Part shown: in pieces, positions 1 to 6,145 of the stretch
How positions within the stretch are numbered: the first letter of the stretch is position 1
Layout: every line of letters starts with the position of its first letter
Source: Chloroflexota bacterium
GTDB taxonomy: Bacteria; Chloroflexota; Limnocylindria; Limnocylindrales; CSP1-4
Direction: 5' to 3'
NCBI GenBank assembly: GCA_021812735.1
Contig: JAKAMV010000524.1
Coordinates: forward strand, 1 to 7,201
DNA: 7,201 nt
The notes under the pieces: model-generated
The model's database searches: none
Told to the model about the DNA's origin: nothing
The model's input: only the letters and a program-made list of their open reading frames with translations
Program-made: the position numbers and the translations under genes

Positions 1-762
1 ATCCGCGTGCGCAGATGCCTTGACCACCACGCCGCCGTAGGCGGCCGGGACGTTCTCGGCGGCCGGGATGTCCACCGTGGCCACCTGCGTGGAGGTCTTG
101 GCATCCGTCACGTAGACGACGCCGGCATCGCCCTCCCCCAGTCCCACCTTGGCGACGATGGCGCTCACGTTGTCCTCGCGGGAGACGACGTTGGCGTCGA
201 ACCTGGTCGCGAAGTCCGCTCCGTAGGCCGGCAGCGCGCTGACCTTGGCCAGCCACTGCACGGTGTACTTCTGGATCGGAACGGCGTCCGAGCAGGCGAT
301 GATCTTGACGCCGCTCCTGGCGAGGTCCACCGGCGACGCGATCCCGGCCGGATTGGCGACCGGGACGATGACCGTCAGCTTGTTGCCCGCGAAGACCGAC
401 ATGGCCCCGGCCGCCAGGCCCGCGGCCACGAGCTTCTGGGGATTGGCGGTGTCGGCGGACAGGAACACGTCCGCCGGGGCGCCCTGCTCGATCTTGGTCT
501 CGAGAGCCGCCGACGAGTCCGTGGACGCGGTGACGGTCAGGCCGGGGTTCTCCGCCTCGTAGGCGGTGGCGGCCTTGTCCAGCGCCGATGCGAGCGAGGC
601 GGCGGCGTAGACCTGGAGCTCGACGGCAGGAGCCGACGTCGCGGCCGCGGCGGAGCCGGCGGCGGGCGAGGCGGCGGCAAGCGAGGCGGCGGAGCTCCCG
701 GAGGAGCAGGCGGCGACGGTCAGCGCGAGGAGCGTGACGGGCAGGAGGCGTCGGCGGCGCAC
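1..762 (-). CDS. modA: Molybdate ABC transporter substrate-binding lipoprotein ModA (3' end beyond window)
   Basis: Captures molybdate outside the membrane and passes it to the ModB permease and ModC ATPase. The 254 visible codons read without interruption to the left edge; the usual family length suggests only a short C-terminal piece is missing. The N-terminus has a basic start (VRRRR), a hydrophobic stretch and a lipobox VAAC with Cys19, so the protein is a lipoprotein. A low-complexity Ala/Ser linker (about 20-46) precedes the domain. Domain motifs are VYAAASL (51-57), a Ser pair near 83-84, GAPADVFLSAD (94-104), DNVSAI (197-202) and GVVYVTD (214-220). Ser56, Ser84, Val199 and Tyr217 appear to match the oxyanion-binding residues of E. 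coli ModA. The start is GTG at 762: no upstream start exists in this frame, and GGAG lies 11 nt before it. It begins 22 nt after the regulator's stop, implying cotranscription. TupA/WtpA-type tungstate binding is less likely given the AAASL motif. Confidence 0.93.
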   Translation of the reverse strand, partial: MRRRRLLPVTLLALTVAACSSGSSAASLAAASPAAGSAAAATSAPAVELQVYAAASLASALDKAATAYEAENPGLTVTASTDSSAALETKIEQGAPADVFLSADTANPQKLVAAGLAAGAMSVFAGNKLTVIVPVANPAGIASPVDLARSGVKIIACSDAVPIQKYTVQWLAKVSALPAYGADFATRFDANVVSREDNVSAIVAKVGLGEGDAGVVYVTDAKTSTQVATVDIPAAENVPAAYGGVVVKASAHAD

Positions 763-784
763 GAGCGGGGTATCTCCATGTGGG

Positions 785-1207
785 TTACGAGGACGGGATC
801 TCGACGATCACGTTGGTCGCCTTGACCAAGCACACGACCTCCCGGCCCACCTCCAGCCCGAGGTCGTCCACGGACTCGGCGGTGAGCAGCGAGACGAGCC
901 GGTGCGGCCCGGCCTGGACCTCCACCACGGCCGCCACCGCGTCCCGCTCCACCCGGGTCACGATCCCGGGGAAGCGGTTGCGGGCAGACTGGGCGACGAC
1001 CGGCCGATCGGCGACGGCACGGCGGCGCTCCGCGAGCAGGCGCGAGACCTCGGCGAGGTCCACCAGCCGCTGGCCTCCCTCGGAGCGCGTGGTCGTCAGC
1101 CGGCCGTCGGACTCCCAGCGGCGCAGCGTCTCCACGGACACGCCGAGCATCTCGGCGGCCAGTCCGACGCGGATCAGGGTGCTCGGCTCAGGGTCGGGAG
1201 CGGTCAT
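785..1207 (-). CDS. MerR-type HTH regulator fused to a TOBE (molbindin) domain, ModE-like
   Basis: A 140-residue probable molybdate-responsive transcription regulator. Residues 12-33 form a MerR/excisionase-type helix-turn-helix (LAAEMLGVSVETLRRWESDG), followed by the wing GGQRLVDLAEVSRLL (44-58). Residues about 76-137 form one TOBE/Mop domain, with the typical opening SARNRFPGIVTRVE and the ending GREVVCLVKATNVIVE. TOBE domains of this type bind molybdate or tungstate. The architecture resembles ModE in logic (DNA-binding head plus molbindin tail) but uses a MerR-like head and a single Mop unit rather than ModE's winged helix and paired Mop domains. It lies directly upstream of modA, so it probably controls its own operon. 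The ATG start at 1207 lacks a strong Shine-Dalgarno sequence. The near-palindrome at 1235-1252 lies 27 nt upstream of the start. A role as a molybdate storage protein without regulation is possible but less likely given the clear HTH. Confidence 0.88.
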   Translation of the reverse strand: MTAPDPEPSTLIRVGLAAEMLGVSVETLRRWESDGRLTTTRSEGGQRLVDLAEVSRLLAERRRAVADRPVVAQSARNRFPGIVTRVERDAVAAVVEVQAGPHRLVSLLTAESVDDLGLEVGREVVCLVKATNVIVEIPSS

Positions 1208-1234
1208 CGCCCGCAGGATCGCAGATCGAAGCCT

Positions 1235-1252
1235 TGCATGTCTAGAGATACA
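1235..1252. promoter_or_regulatory. Imperfect palindrome, candidate operator of the mod regulator
   Basis: TGCATGTCTAGAGATACA is a dyad with 7 of 9 base pairs matching around a perfect TCTAGA core. It is the most AT-rich spot in the 91-nt gap upstream of the MerR-TOBE gene. Position and symmetry suit a dimeric autoregulator, but no binding consensus for this regulator type is known to me. Confidence 0.4.
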
Positions 1253-1272
1253 ACCGACTGATCTGAGGTTCT

Positions 1273-1289
1273 GTCGCGCCGTGCGCGAC
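1273..1289. terminator. GC-rich perfect hairpin after the S41 gene
   Basis: GTCGCGC and GCGCGAC form a perfect 7-bp stem around a 3-nt loop, starting 9 nt past the S41 stop on the minus strand. It is followed by AGAACC, not a T-run, so it is not a classical intrinsic terminator. It may mark the S41 transcript end or be a second regulatory dyad upstream of the mod regulator. Confidence 0.3.
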
Positions 1290-1298
1290 CGTCCGGGG

Positions 1299-2720
1299 TC
1301 AGCCCTGGCCCTGGAGCAGGCTGAGCGCCTGGAGCAGCTGCGCGTCGCCGGACGCCGCGAGCTGGGCGGCCGTCATGCCCTGCACGACGTCGGGCGTGAG
1401 CGGCGCCACCTTGGCGCCGAGCGGCACGGGGTAGTCCGGCTCCAGGCCCTCGTGCCAGATCGGGCGGCCGTTGCGGGTCAGCCAGCGCTCCGTGCCGATG
1501 CGCAGCACCGACCCGTCGGCAAGCTTGAACTGGCCCAGCACGGTGCCGGTCCCGAAGGTCTTCTCGCCAACGACCTTGGCGCGCCCGGCGTCCTGGATGC
1601 ACCCGGTGACGATCTCGGCGGCGCTGGCGGTGTTGCCGTTGGCGAGCACCACCAGCGGGATGCTGGTGGCGATGCCCCCCGGCGTGATCGGGATGTTCTG
1701 GACGGCCCCGCTGCGGTCCACGCTCTGGTAGACGGTCCCGCTCGCGACGAACGCACTGGCAACGGCCACGGCCTCGTTCACGTAGCCCCCGCCGTTGTCG
1801 CGCAGGTCGAACACGATGGCGGTGGCGCCGGCCTTCTGGGCCGCCTCGATGGCGCCGACGACCGCCTTGCCCGCGCCGGTCGCGAACGAATCCAGCCGGA
1901 TGAACGCGATCGTGCGGCCGGGGATCATGGTCCAGGACGAGAGCGGCAGGTCGTACTTGCGGCGCGTGATCGTCACGTTGAAGTTGGGCGTGCCGGCGCG
2001 CACGATGGTGAGCGTCACCTGGGTGCCCGCCGGGCCGCGGATCGAGGCCACGATCTGGTCCTGCGTCTGGCCAGTGGTGGGCTTGCCGTCCACGGCGATG
2101 ACGCGGTCGCCCCGCTGCAGACCGGCCTCCAGGGCTGGGGTGTTCGGGAACACCCTGCCCACCACGATGCCGCCCTTGCCGTCGTCGGGCGCCACCTGGA
2201 CGCCGATCCCGACGAAGGTGCCGGACAGCGACTGGTCCATCGCGGCCGCCTCCGCGGCGGTCATGAACGAGGTGTGGCCGGAGTCGCCCACCGCGCTCAC
2301 GATCCCCTGGATCGCCGAGTAGGCGAGCTGCTGGTTGTCGAGGCTCTTGGCGTCGACATAGTTGTTCTGGATGTCTTGCCACGCCTGCTCGATCAGCGCC
2401 AGCTCCTGGTCCGGCGTCGGCGAGCCCGACGGGCCGGCGGCGGCCGAGGCCGCGGGGGCCGACTGGCCCTCGGCGCTGCCCGCCCCGCCCGAACCGGCCT
2501 GGCCGACGGCGAGGCCACTCGCGAACATGACGATCGCGAGGACCGGCGCGAGGACGGCCACCAGGATCCGCGGGACGCCGGCGGCGGACGCGTGGCGCGA
2601 CGGCGGGGGCGGGGGCGGGCCGCTGCCCTCGGGCGGGCCGGGAGGCTGAGCGGCGACGGGGGTGGGAGCCTCGGGGGGCGGCGGGGGGGCGGCGGGTTGC
2701 CGGGCGGAGGGTTCGGTCAT
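1299..2720 (-). CDS. Membrane-anchored PDZ/S41 C-terminal processing protease homologue with altered catalytic motif
   Basis: A 473-residue CtpA/CtpB-like protein. Residues 1-49 are a cytoplasmic Pro-rich tail with runs of five and six prolines. Residues 50-74 form one transmembrane anchor, so the rest lies outside the membrane. A helical segment (104-160) is followed by a PDZ domain (about 166-243, with GIGVQVAP and GLQRGDRVIAVDGK) and the S41 core (about 265-432, with IVFDLRDNGGGYVNEAV). The nucleophile motif NTASAAEI places the catalytic Ser at 366. The next motif reads FGTGTVL (389-395) where classical members have FGKGTVQ, so the general-base Lys and the assisting Gln are Thr391 and Leu395. 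K387 lies nearby but also occurs in classical members. The enzyme is therefore either a variant protease or an inactive PDZ/S41 scaffold. The start at 2720 (MTEPS) was chosen because the in-frame extension to 2960 is Cys/Arg/Pro-rich and overlaps the glycosyltransferase. It lies 118 nt downstream of that gene and could share its transcript. Confidence 0.9.
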   Translation of the reverse strand: MTEPSARQPAAPPPPPEAPTPVAAQPPGPPEGSGPPPPPPSRHASAAGVPRILVAVLAPVLAIVMFASGLAVGQAGSGGAGSAEGQSAPAASAAAGPSGSPTPDQELALIEQAWQDIQNNYVDAKSLDNQQLAYSAIQGIVSAVGDSGHTSFMTAAEAAAMDQSLSGTFVGIGVQVAPDDGKGGIVVGRVFPNTPALEAGLQRGDRVIAVDGKPTTGQTQDQIVASIRGPAGTQVTLTIVRAGTPNFNVTITRRKYDLPLSSWTMIPGRTIAFIRLDSFATGAGKAVVGAIEAAQKAGATAIVFDLRDNGGGYVNEAVAVASAFVASGTVYQSVDRSGAVQNIPITPGGIATSIPLVVLANGNTASAAEIVTGCIQDAGRAKVVGEKTFGTGTVLGQFKLADGSVLRIGTERWLTRNGRPIWHEGLEPDYPVPLGAKVAPLTPDVVQGMTAAQLAASGDAQLLQALSLLQGQG

Positions 2721-2838
2721 AGTGGTTCGCAGATCCGGCAGGGGCCGCAACAGAGTCGGCCGCGTCAAGCATGCGGCAAACGGCCGCGGCGCGAGTCGGT
2801 GGGGCGGCGGGGGCGCGGTGGGCGGGGCGCGGCCCGGC

Positions 2839-3561
2839 TCAGGGCTCCCGGACGAGCCGGCGCGCTGCCAGCGTGGCCCGCACGAAGTGCCGCAGGTGGT
2901 GCAGCGGCCGCACGTGGCTCGGCGCGCTGCCGTAGATGGTGGACACCGGCACCCAGGCAACGGTCCAGCCTCGGCGGATGCACACCGCGATCATCTCCAC
3001 CTCGAACTCGAAGCCGGCCTCGCGGCTGTCCGCCATGGCCGCCATCAGGCGCCGGCCGAGCAGCCGGTAGCCGGACTGGTTGTCGGGAATGTCCCGACCG
3101 ACCGCCCACGAGAACGCGGCCCCGCCGAGCGTGTTCGAGACGCGCCGGACCGGCGGCATCCGGGTGAAGTCGCGCCGGCCGATGACGAGCTCCGGGCGTG
3201 CCAGGGGCGTCGCCGCGCCGGCTGCTCCCCCGCCGCCCTCGTACGCTGCGAGCAGGCGCGGGATCTCGTCCGGGTCGTGCTGGCCGTCGGCGTCGAGGGT
3301 CACCACGGCGTCGTAGCCCTCCGCCAGCGCGCGCCGCAGGCCAATCCGGAGCGCGGCGCCCTTGCCCTGGTTTGGCCGCTGGGGCAGCACGACCGCGCCC
3401 GCGGCCAGCGCCCGCTCCGCCGTGTCGTCGGTCGAGCCGTCGTCCACCACGAGGACCGGCAGGTGCCGTCGGGCGCGGGCCACGACCGCGCCGACGCGGG
3501 GCCCCTCCTGGTGGGCGGGGATCAGCGCCAGGACGCGCGGCGAGAGGCGGGAACCGGTCAC
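2839..3561 (-). CDS. Family 2 glycosyltransferase, DPM1/polyprenyl-phosphate sugar synthase type
   Basis: A 240-residue GT-A fold glycosyltransferase that probably moves a hexose from a nucleotide sugar to a polyprenyl phosphate at the inner membrane face; the sugar cannot be told from sequence. Motifs in order: ALIPAHQE (12-19), VVDDGSTDDT (38-47), NQGKGAALRIG (64-74), the metal-binding DXD as LDADGQHDPDEI (89-100), IGRRDF (127-132), and DNQSGYRL (160-167) near the acceptor site. No C-terminal membrane helices are present, as in the short soluble DPM1 class, and the length fits that class. A Gly/Ala-rich insert (about 108-124) sits between the DXD strand and the next strand. The start is GTG at 3561, overlapping the TGA of the upstream lipoprotein gene as GTGA, with no good Shine-Dalgarno sequence of its own, so translation is probably coupled. 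Specific mannosyl or glucosyl function is an inference. Confidence 0.9.
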   Translation of the reverse strand: MTGSRLSPRVLALIPAHQEGPRVGAVVARARRHLPVLVVDDGSTDDTAERALAAGAVVLPQRPNQGKGAALRIGLRRALAEGYDAVVTLDADGQHDPDEIPRLLAAYEGGGGAAGAATPLARPELVIGRRDFTRMPPVRRVSNTLGGAAFSWAVGRDIPDNQSGYRLLGRRLMAAMADSREAGFEFEVEMIAVCIRRGWTVAWVPVSTIYGSAPSHVRPLHHLRHFVRATLAARRLVREP

Positions 3562-4244
3562 TTGATGGCGAAGGTGAGGCTCTTCACGATGGGCTGGCCG
3601 TTCGTGAGCAGGCTGCCGAAGCCCGTGCCGTCGAAGGAATCCAGGTCAACGATCACCGTGCCCTGGTTGGGCACGTCCACCAGGTACAGGCGCAGCTTCT
3701 CGTCGCCGGCAAGCCACCAGCCCAGCCCCACCGAGGGCCGGTAGAACAGCGGCACCGTCGGCAGGCCGTTGGCGAACGGGCACGTCTGCGTCCACGAGGT
3801 GAGGATGCTCACGTCGATCTGCGTGGCGGGCAGGCCTGCGACGGTCACCATCGCCGGCGCCGAGACGTTGAGCCCCTTGAGGGAGCGGATCCAGGCCACC
3901 AGGCCCTGCGCCGTCGCGGACACGCCGGGCTGCGGCGTCGCGGGGCAGCTCGCGTCCTGCGCCAGCGGCTGCGGGTTGTGGAACACATGCACGCCGTTGT
4001 TCGGATCGGTGGCCGGGACGAGGTTGAAGTAGTCCGCCACGTCGGTCTGGTTCGCCCACCCGGCCGGGACCGTGTACGTGGTCGTGGGCTGGAACGAGAC
4101 GGTCGTGTGGACGCCGGGCGACAGCGTGGGCAGGGCCGAGCCGGTCGGGCTGGCGCCGGCGCTGCCGCTGGAGACGAAGGAGCAGCCCGCGACGGCGGGG
4201 ACGAGCAGGAAAGCGACGGTCATGGTCGCCAGGCGGCGATTCAC
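3558..4244 (-). CDS. Small secreted lipoprotein of unknown function
   Basis: A 228-residue exported lipoprotein whose family I recognise only as a hypothetical, frequent in Limnocylindria-type Chloroflexota. The signal peptide is short (VNRRLATMTVAFLLVPAVAGC), with lipobox AVAGC and lipidated Cys21. A Ser/Gly/Thr-rich linker follows to about residue 45. The globular part starts at YTVPAGWANQTDVADYFNL and ends with a strand-rich region (VIVDLDSFDG, IVKSLTFAIK). Two later Cys, in DASCPATP and TQTCPF, could form a disulfide outside the cell. No catalytic motif is visible. The start is GTG at 4244: GGAGG at 4254-4258 lies 9 nt upstream and the signal peptide begins immediately, whereas the open frame continuing to 4754 lies over the mmuM gene. 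Its stop overlaps the glycosyltransferase start by 4 nt, so the two genes form one translational unit. Function, and any tie to glycan metabolism, are unknown. Confidence 0.85.
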   Translation of the reverse strand: MNRRLATMTVAFLLVPAVAGCSFVSSGSAGASPTGSALPTLSPGVHTTVSFQPTTTYTVPAGWANQTDVADYFNLVPATDPNNGVHVFHNPQPLAQDASCPATPQPGVSATAQGLVAWIRSLKGLNVSAPAMVTVAGLPATQIDVSILTSWTQTCPFANGLPTVPLFYRPSVGLGWWLAGDEKLRLYLVDVPNQGTVIVDLDSFDGTGFGSLLTNGQPIVKSLTFAIK

Positions 4245-4458
4245 GCTGGATTGCCTCCGCGACGGATCGGATTGGGATCGGGATGAGGTGGCGTGCCGGC
4301 GCCCATTGTCGCCCGGCCGGGGCCCCAACACCGGGCTCCGCGCGCCGTGCGCCGAACGGCCCGGGAGAGCCCATCGGCCAAGACGGTCGGGCGGTCGGCT
4401 CGCTGGTGCGGGATCGTCGCCGCCGGTCGTTCCGGAGGGGCGAGCGGCACGCCCGCGC
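4245..4458. other. Intergenic gap, 214 nt, upstream of the lipoprotein gene
   Basis: Holds the ribosome binding site of the lipoprotein gene (GGAGG on the minus strand, 4258-4254). At 4264-4285 there is a cluster of short GGAT/GGGAT repeats on the plus strand, which reads as C-rich leader in the minus-strand transcript. No convincing -10/-35 pair, terminator with T-run, or small gene is visible. Confidence 0.4.
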
Positions 4459-5409
4459 TCAGGCGCGCCCGGCCAGGGCCGGGGCGAGGATGGCGATCTG
4501 GTCCGGCGACACCCGGCAGCAGCCCCCCACGAGCTCGGCGCCCAGCCCCCGCCAGCGCCGCGCGGCCGCGGCGTCCACGCGGTCCAGGCCAAAGCCCGTC
4601 CAGCGGCGGGCCACGGCGTCCCAGCCCTCGCCGCTGTTGGGATAGACGGCGATAGGCAGCGCGGTGACGGCCCGGATCCGCCCGACGAGCTCGTCGAGGT
4701 GCTCGGGGGCCGTGCAGTTGACACCCACCGCCACGATCCCGGGCCGGCCGTCAACGGCCGCGACGCCCTCCTCCACCGGGGCGCCGCTGCACAGGCGGCT
4801 GCCGTCGCGGCACGAGAAGCTGACCCACGCGGCCGCGCCCGCGACCTCGGGCAGCAGCTCCGCGACCGCCGCCGCCTCCTCGACCTCGGGGATGGTCTCG
4901 ACGGCGAGCACGTCGGCGTCGGTGGCGGCCAGCACGGCCAGGCGGTCGCGATGGAAGTCGCGGAGCTGGGCTACGCTCCGGCCGTAGTTCCCGCGGTACT
5001 CGGAGCCGTCGGCGAGCATCGCGCCGTAGGGGCCTACCGAGGCGGCGACGAACCGCCGGACCGGCGGACGGTCGGCGGCGGCGTCCTCGGCCTCCACCTG
5101 ACGACGGGCCCGGATGGCGAGGTCCACGCTGGCGCGCAGGAGGGCCGACGCCCCGGCGTGGTCGATCCCGCGGGCGGCGAAGCCCTCGAAGGTCGCCTGG
5201 TAGCTGGCGGTGGTCGCGACGCGGGCCCCCGCCCGGTAGAAGGCCAGGTGCGCGGAGACGATCGCCTCTGGGTCGTCGGCGAGCAGCCGGGCGGACCAGA
5301 GCCGATCGGCGAGGTCGGCGCCCTGCGCCTCCAGTTGGGTTGAGAGGCCGCCGTCGAGCAGGATCGGGTCGCCTGACCCCAGGGCGGCGCGGAAAGCAGT
5401 GGCGTCCAT
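4459..5409 (-). CDS. mmuM: Homocysteine S-methyltransferase (MmuM type)
   Basis: A 316-residue cytosolic zinc enzyme that makes methionine by moving a methyl group to homocysteine from S-methylmethionine or S-adenosylmethionine, without cobalamin or folate. The protein opens with the family signature ILLDGGLSTQLEAQG (16-30) and includes TTASYQATFEGF (66-77), SVGPYGAMLADGSEYRGNY (124-142), ETIPEVEEA (171-179) and WVSFSC (195-200). The three zinc ligands are Cys232 in VGVNC and Cys297-Cys298 in VGGCC, all present. The length matches the family (about 300-320). The ATG at 5409 begins exactly where homology should begin; the open frame extending to 5634 is Arg/Pro-rich and runs through the divergent control region. 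A GAGGTG lies 14 nt upstream, farther than usual for a ribosome site. It is divergent from the OsmC gene and may be influenced by the dyads in the shared region. A role in salvage of S-adenosylmethionine damage products is equally possible. Confidence 0.93.
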   Translation of the reverse strand: MDATAFRAALGSGDPILLDGGLSTQLEAQGADLADRLWSARLLADDPEAIVSAHLAFYRAGARVATTASYQATFEGFAARGIDHAGASALLRASVDLAIRARRQVEAEDAAADRPPVRRFVAASVGPYGAMLADGSEYRGNYGRSVAQLRDFHRDRLAVLAATDADVLAVETIPEVEEAAAVAELLPEVAGAAAWVSFSCRDGSRLCSGAPVEEGVAAVDGRPGIVAVGVNCTAPEHLDELVGRIRAVTALPIAVYPNSGEGWDAVARRWTGFGLDRVDAAAARRWRGLGAELVGGCCRVSPDQIAILAPALAGRA

Positions 5410-5516
5410 GGCGTGGATGGTGCCACCTCGCGCGAGTCCTGACACGGCGGCGCCGAGGGCGCGCGCTCGGGGGCGGTGCGGCCACGGCAGGGGCGGCACG
5501 GCACCTATTCTGTCGC

Positions 5517-5532
5517 TTGCGCAAATGCGCAA
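5517..5532. promoter_or_regulatory. Perfect 7-2-7 inverted repeat, ArsR/SmtB-like operator
   Basis: TTGCGCA-AA-TGCGCAA is a perfect dyad with a 2-bp centre. A further half-site follows, giving an 8-bp tandem GCGCAAAT-GCGCAAAT-GCG. TGCGCA-type dyads with a 2-bp centre resemble operators of ArsR/SmtB metal or redox sensors. The dyad overlaps the predicted -35 box and spacer of the rightward promoter, the usual place for repression. No ArsR gene lies in this window. Confidence 0.5.
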
Positions 5533-5545
5533 ATGCGTGTAGGGT
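5517..5545 (+). promoter_or_regulatory. Candidate sigma-70 type promoter of the osmC cluster
   Basis: TTGCGC (5517-5522) and TAGGGT (5540-5545) are separated by exactly 17 bp and stand out from GC-rich surroundings. The boxes match the housekeeping consensus only partly. The predicted start near 5552 would leave a leader of about 95 nt before osmC. Confidence 0.4.
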
Positions 5546-5556
5546 CGCGATCGGGC

Positions 5557-5574
5557 TGGCGACCCAGGTCGCCA
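5557..5574. repeat. Perfect 8-2-8 inverted repeat in the osmC leader
   Basis: TGGCGACC-CA-GGTCGCCA is a perfect dyad at or just past the predicted transcription start. In RNA it could fold as a 6-bp stem GGCGAC/GTCGCC with a CCAG loop; in DNA it could be a second operator. A third copy of GGTCGC at 5543-5548 could also pair with its left arm. Confidence 0.5.
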
Positions 5575-5648
5575 CCGGCCGCAGTCCATCCCTCCGCTCC
5601 ACCCGTGTTTCCCGCCGGCTCGCCGCCGGCCCATCGGAGAACCCTCGC

Positions 5649-6143
5649 ATGGCCATCAAGAACGCCTCCGTCACCCTCGAGGGCGACGGCCTCCGCTTCG
5701 TCGGCAGCGTCGGCAGCGGCCACCAGATCGTCCTCGACGACGGCAACGGCGACACGGGCGCGCGCCCGGCCGAGCTGCTGCCGCTCGCGCTGGCGGGCTG
5801 CACCGCGATGGACGTGATCTCGATCCTGCGCAAGAAGCGCCAGGACGTGCGCGGCTACACGGTGGAGACCGCGGGCGTGCAGATGGACGCGCACCCCCAC
5901 GCCTACACCCGGATCGACGTGACGCACGTGGTGACCGGCGTCGGCGTGGACCCGGCGGCCGTGGCGCGCGCCATCGAGCTCTCGGCCACCAAGTACTGCT
6001 CGGTCGGCGCCACCCTCGCCACCGGGATCACGGAGCTCCACCACAGCTACCGGCTCGTGGACGCGGTGACCGGCGCGGAGTCCTCGGCCGAGGTCCTGGT
6101 GGAGGGGCCCGGCAACGAGATCACGATGCCGGCCGAGGCCTGA
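5649..6143 (+). CDS. osmC: OsmC-family thiol peroxiredoxin
   Basis: A 164-residue cytosolic OsmC/Ohr-fold protein that reduces hydroperoxides using a cysteine pair. The peroxidatic Cys51 lies in LALAGCTAMD and the resolving Cys117 in KYCSVG. Arg39 and Glu42 of GARPAELL fit the conserved residues that activate the first cysteine in this fold. The N-terminal strand region (3-30) and the ENEAGV-like middle (YTVETAGVQMDAHPHAYTRID, read in two parts around 70-90) match the OsmC/YhfA branch more than true Ohr; the AGCTAMD motif is typical of that branch. The ATG at 5649 has GGAGA 8 nt upstream. It heads a tight cluster: the next gene begins 2 nt after its stop. The ArsR-like operator upstream suggests induction by a metal, thiol or oxidant signal. 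Assignment to OsmC versus the YhfA-type subgroup is uncertain; the fold assignment is not. Confidence 0.9.
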   Translation: MAIKNASVTLEGDGLRFVGSVGSGHQIVLDDGNGDTGARPAELLPLALAGCTAMDVISILRKKRQDVRGYTVETAGVQMDAHPHAYTRIDVTHVVTGVGVDPAAVARAIELSATKYCSVGATLATGITELHHSYRLVDAVTGAESSAEVLVEGPGNEITMPAEA

Positions 6144-6145
6144 CG

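Larger units (their letters stand above)
5410..5648. other. Divergent control region between mmuM and osmC, 239 nt
   Basis: Contains, from left to right on the plus strand, a GC-rich stretch upstream of mmuM, the TTGCGCAAATGCGCAA operator with the osmC-side promoter (5517-5545), a second dyad at 5557-5574, a GCCGGC-TCGCC-GCCGGC hairpin at 5614-5630 and the osmC ribosome site GGAGA at 5636-5640. No small gene or recognised riboswitch is visible. Confidence 0.55.

Noticed and set aside
7..825. Plus-strand open frames opposite modA
   Set aside because: They are antisense shadows of a clearly recognised ModA sequence.
2721..2960. N-terminal extension of the S41 protein to a start at 2960
   Set aside because: The extra 80 residues are Cys/Arg/Pro-rich, overlap the end of the glycosyltransferase gene and would precede the cytoplasmic tail and anchor without purpose. 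MTEPS at 2720 is the better start.
780..3167. Long plus-strand open frame of 795 codons opposite the regulator, S41 and glycosyltransferase genes
   Set aside because: It is Arg/Gly/Ala-rich, has no domain logic and runs antisense to three well-supported genes; it is a by-product of high GC content.
4245..4754. Extension of the lipoprotein upstream to 4754
   Set aside because: It would bury the lipoprotein signal peptide and overlap mmuM; the GTG at 4244 has a good ribosome site and begins the signal peptide.
5410..5440. GAGGTGGCACC just before mmuM, similar to the T-box antiterminator core (GGGTGGNACCGCG)
   Set aside because: No stem I, AGTGA or specifier features were found in the short GC-rich leader, and the element is too close to the start codon for a standard T-box.
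5410..5516. SAM riboswitch upstream of the methionine-related mmuM gene
   Set aside because: I could not find the conserved stems or core bases of a known SAM riboswitch class.
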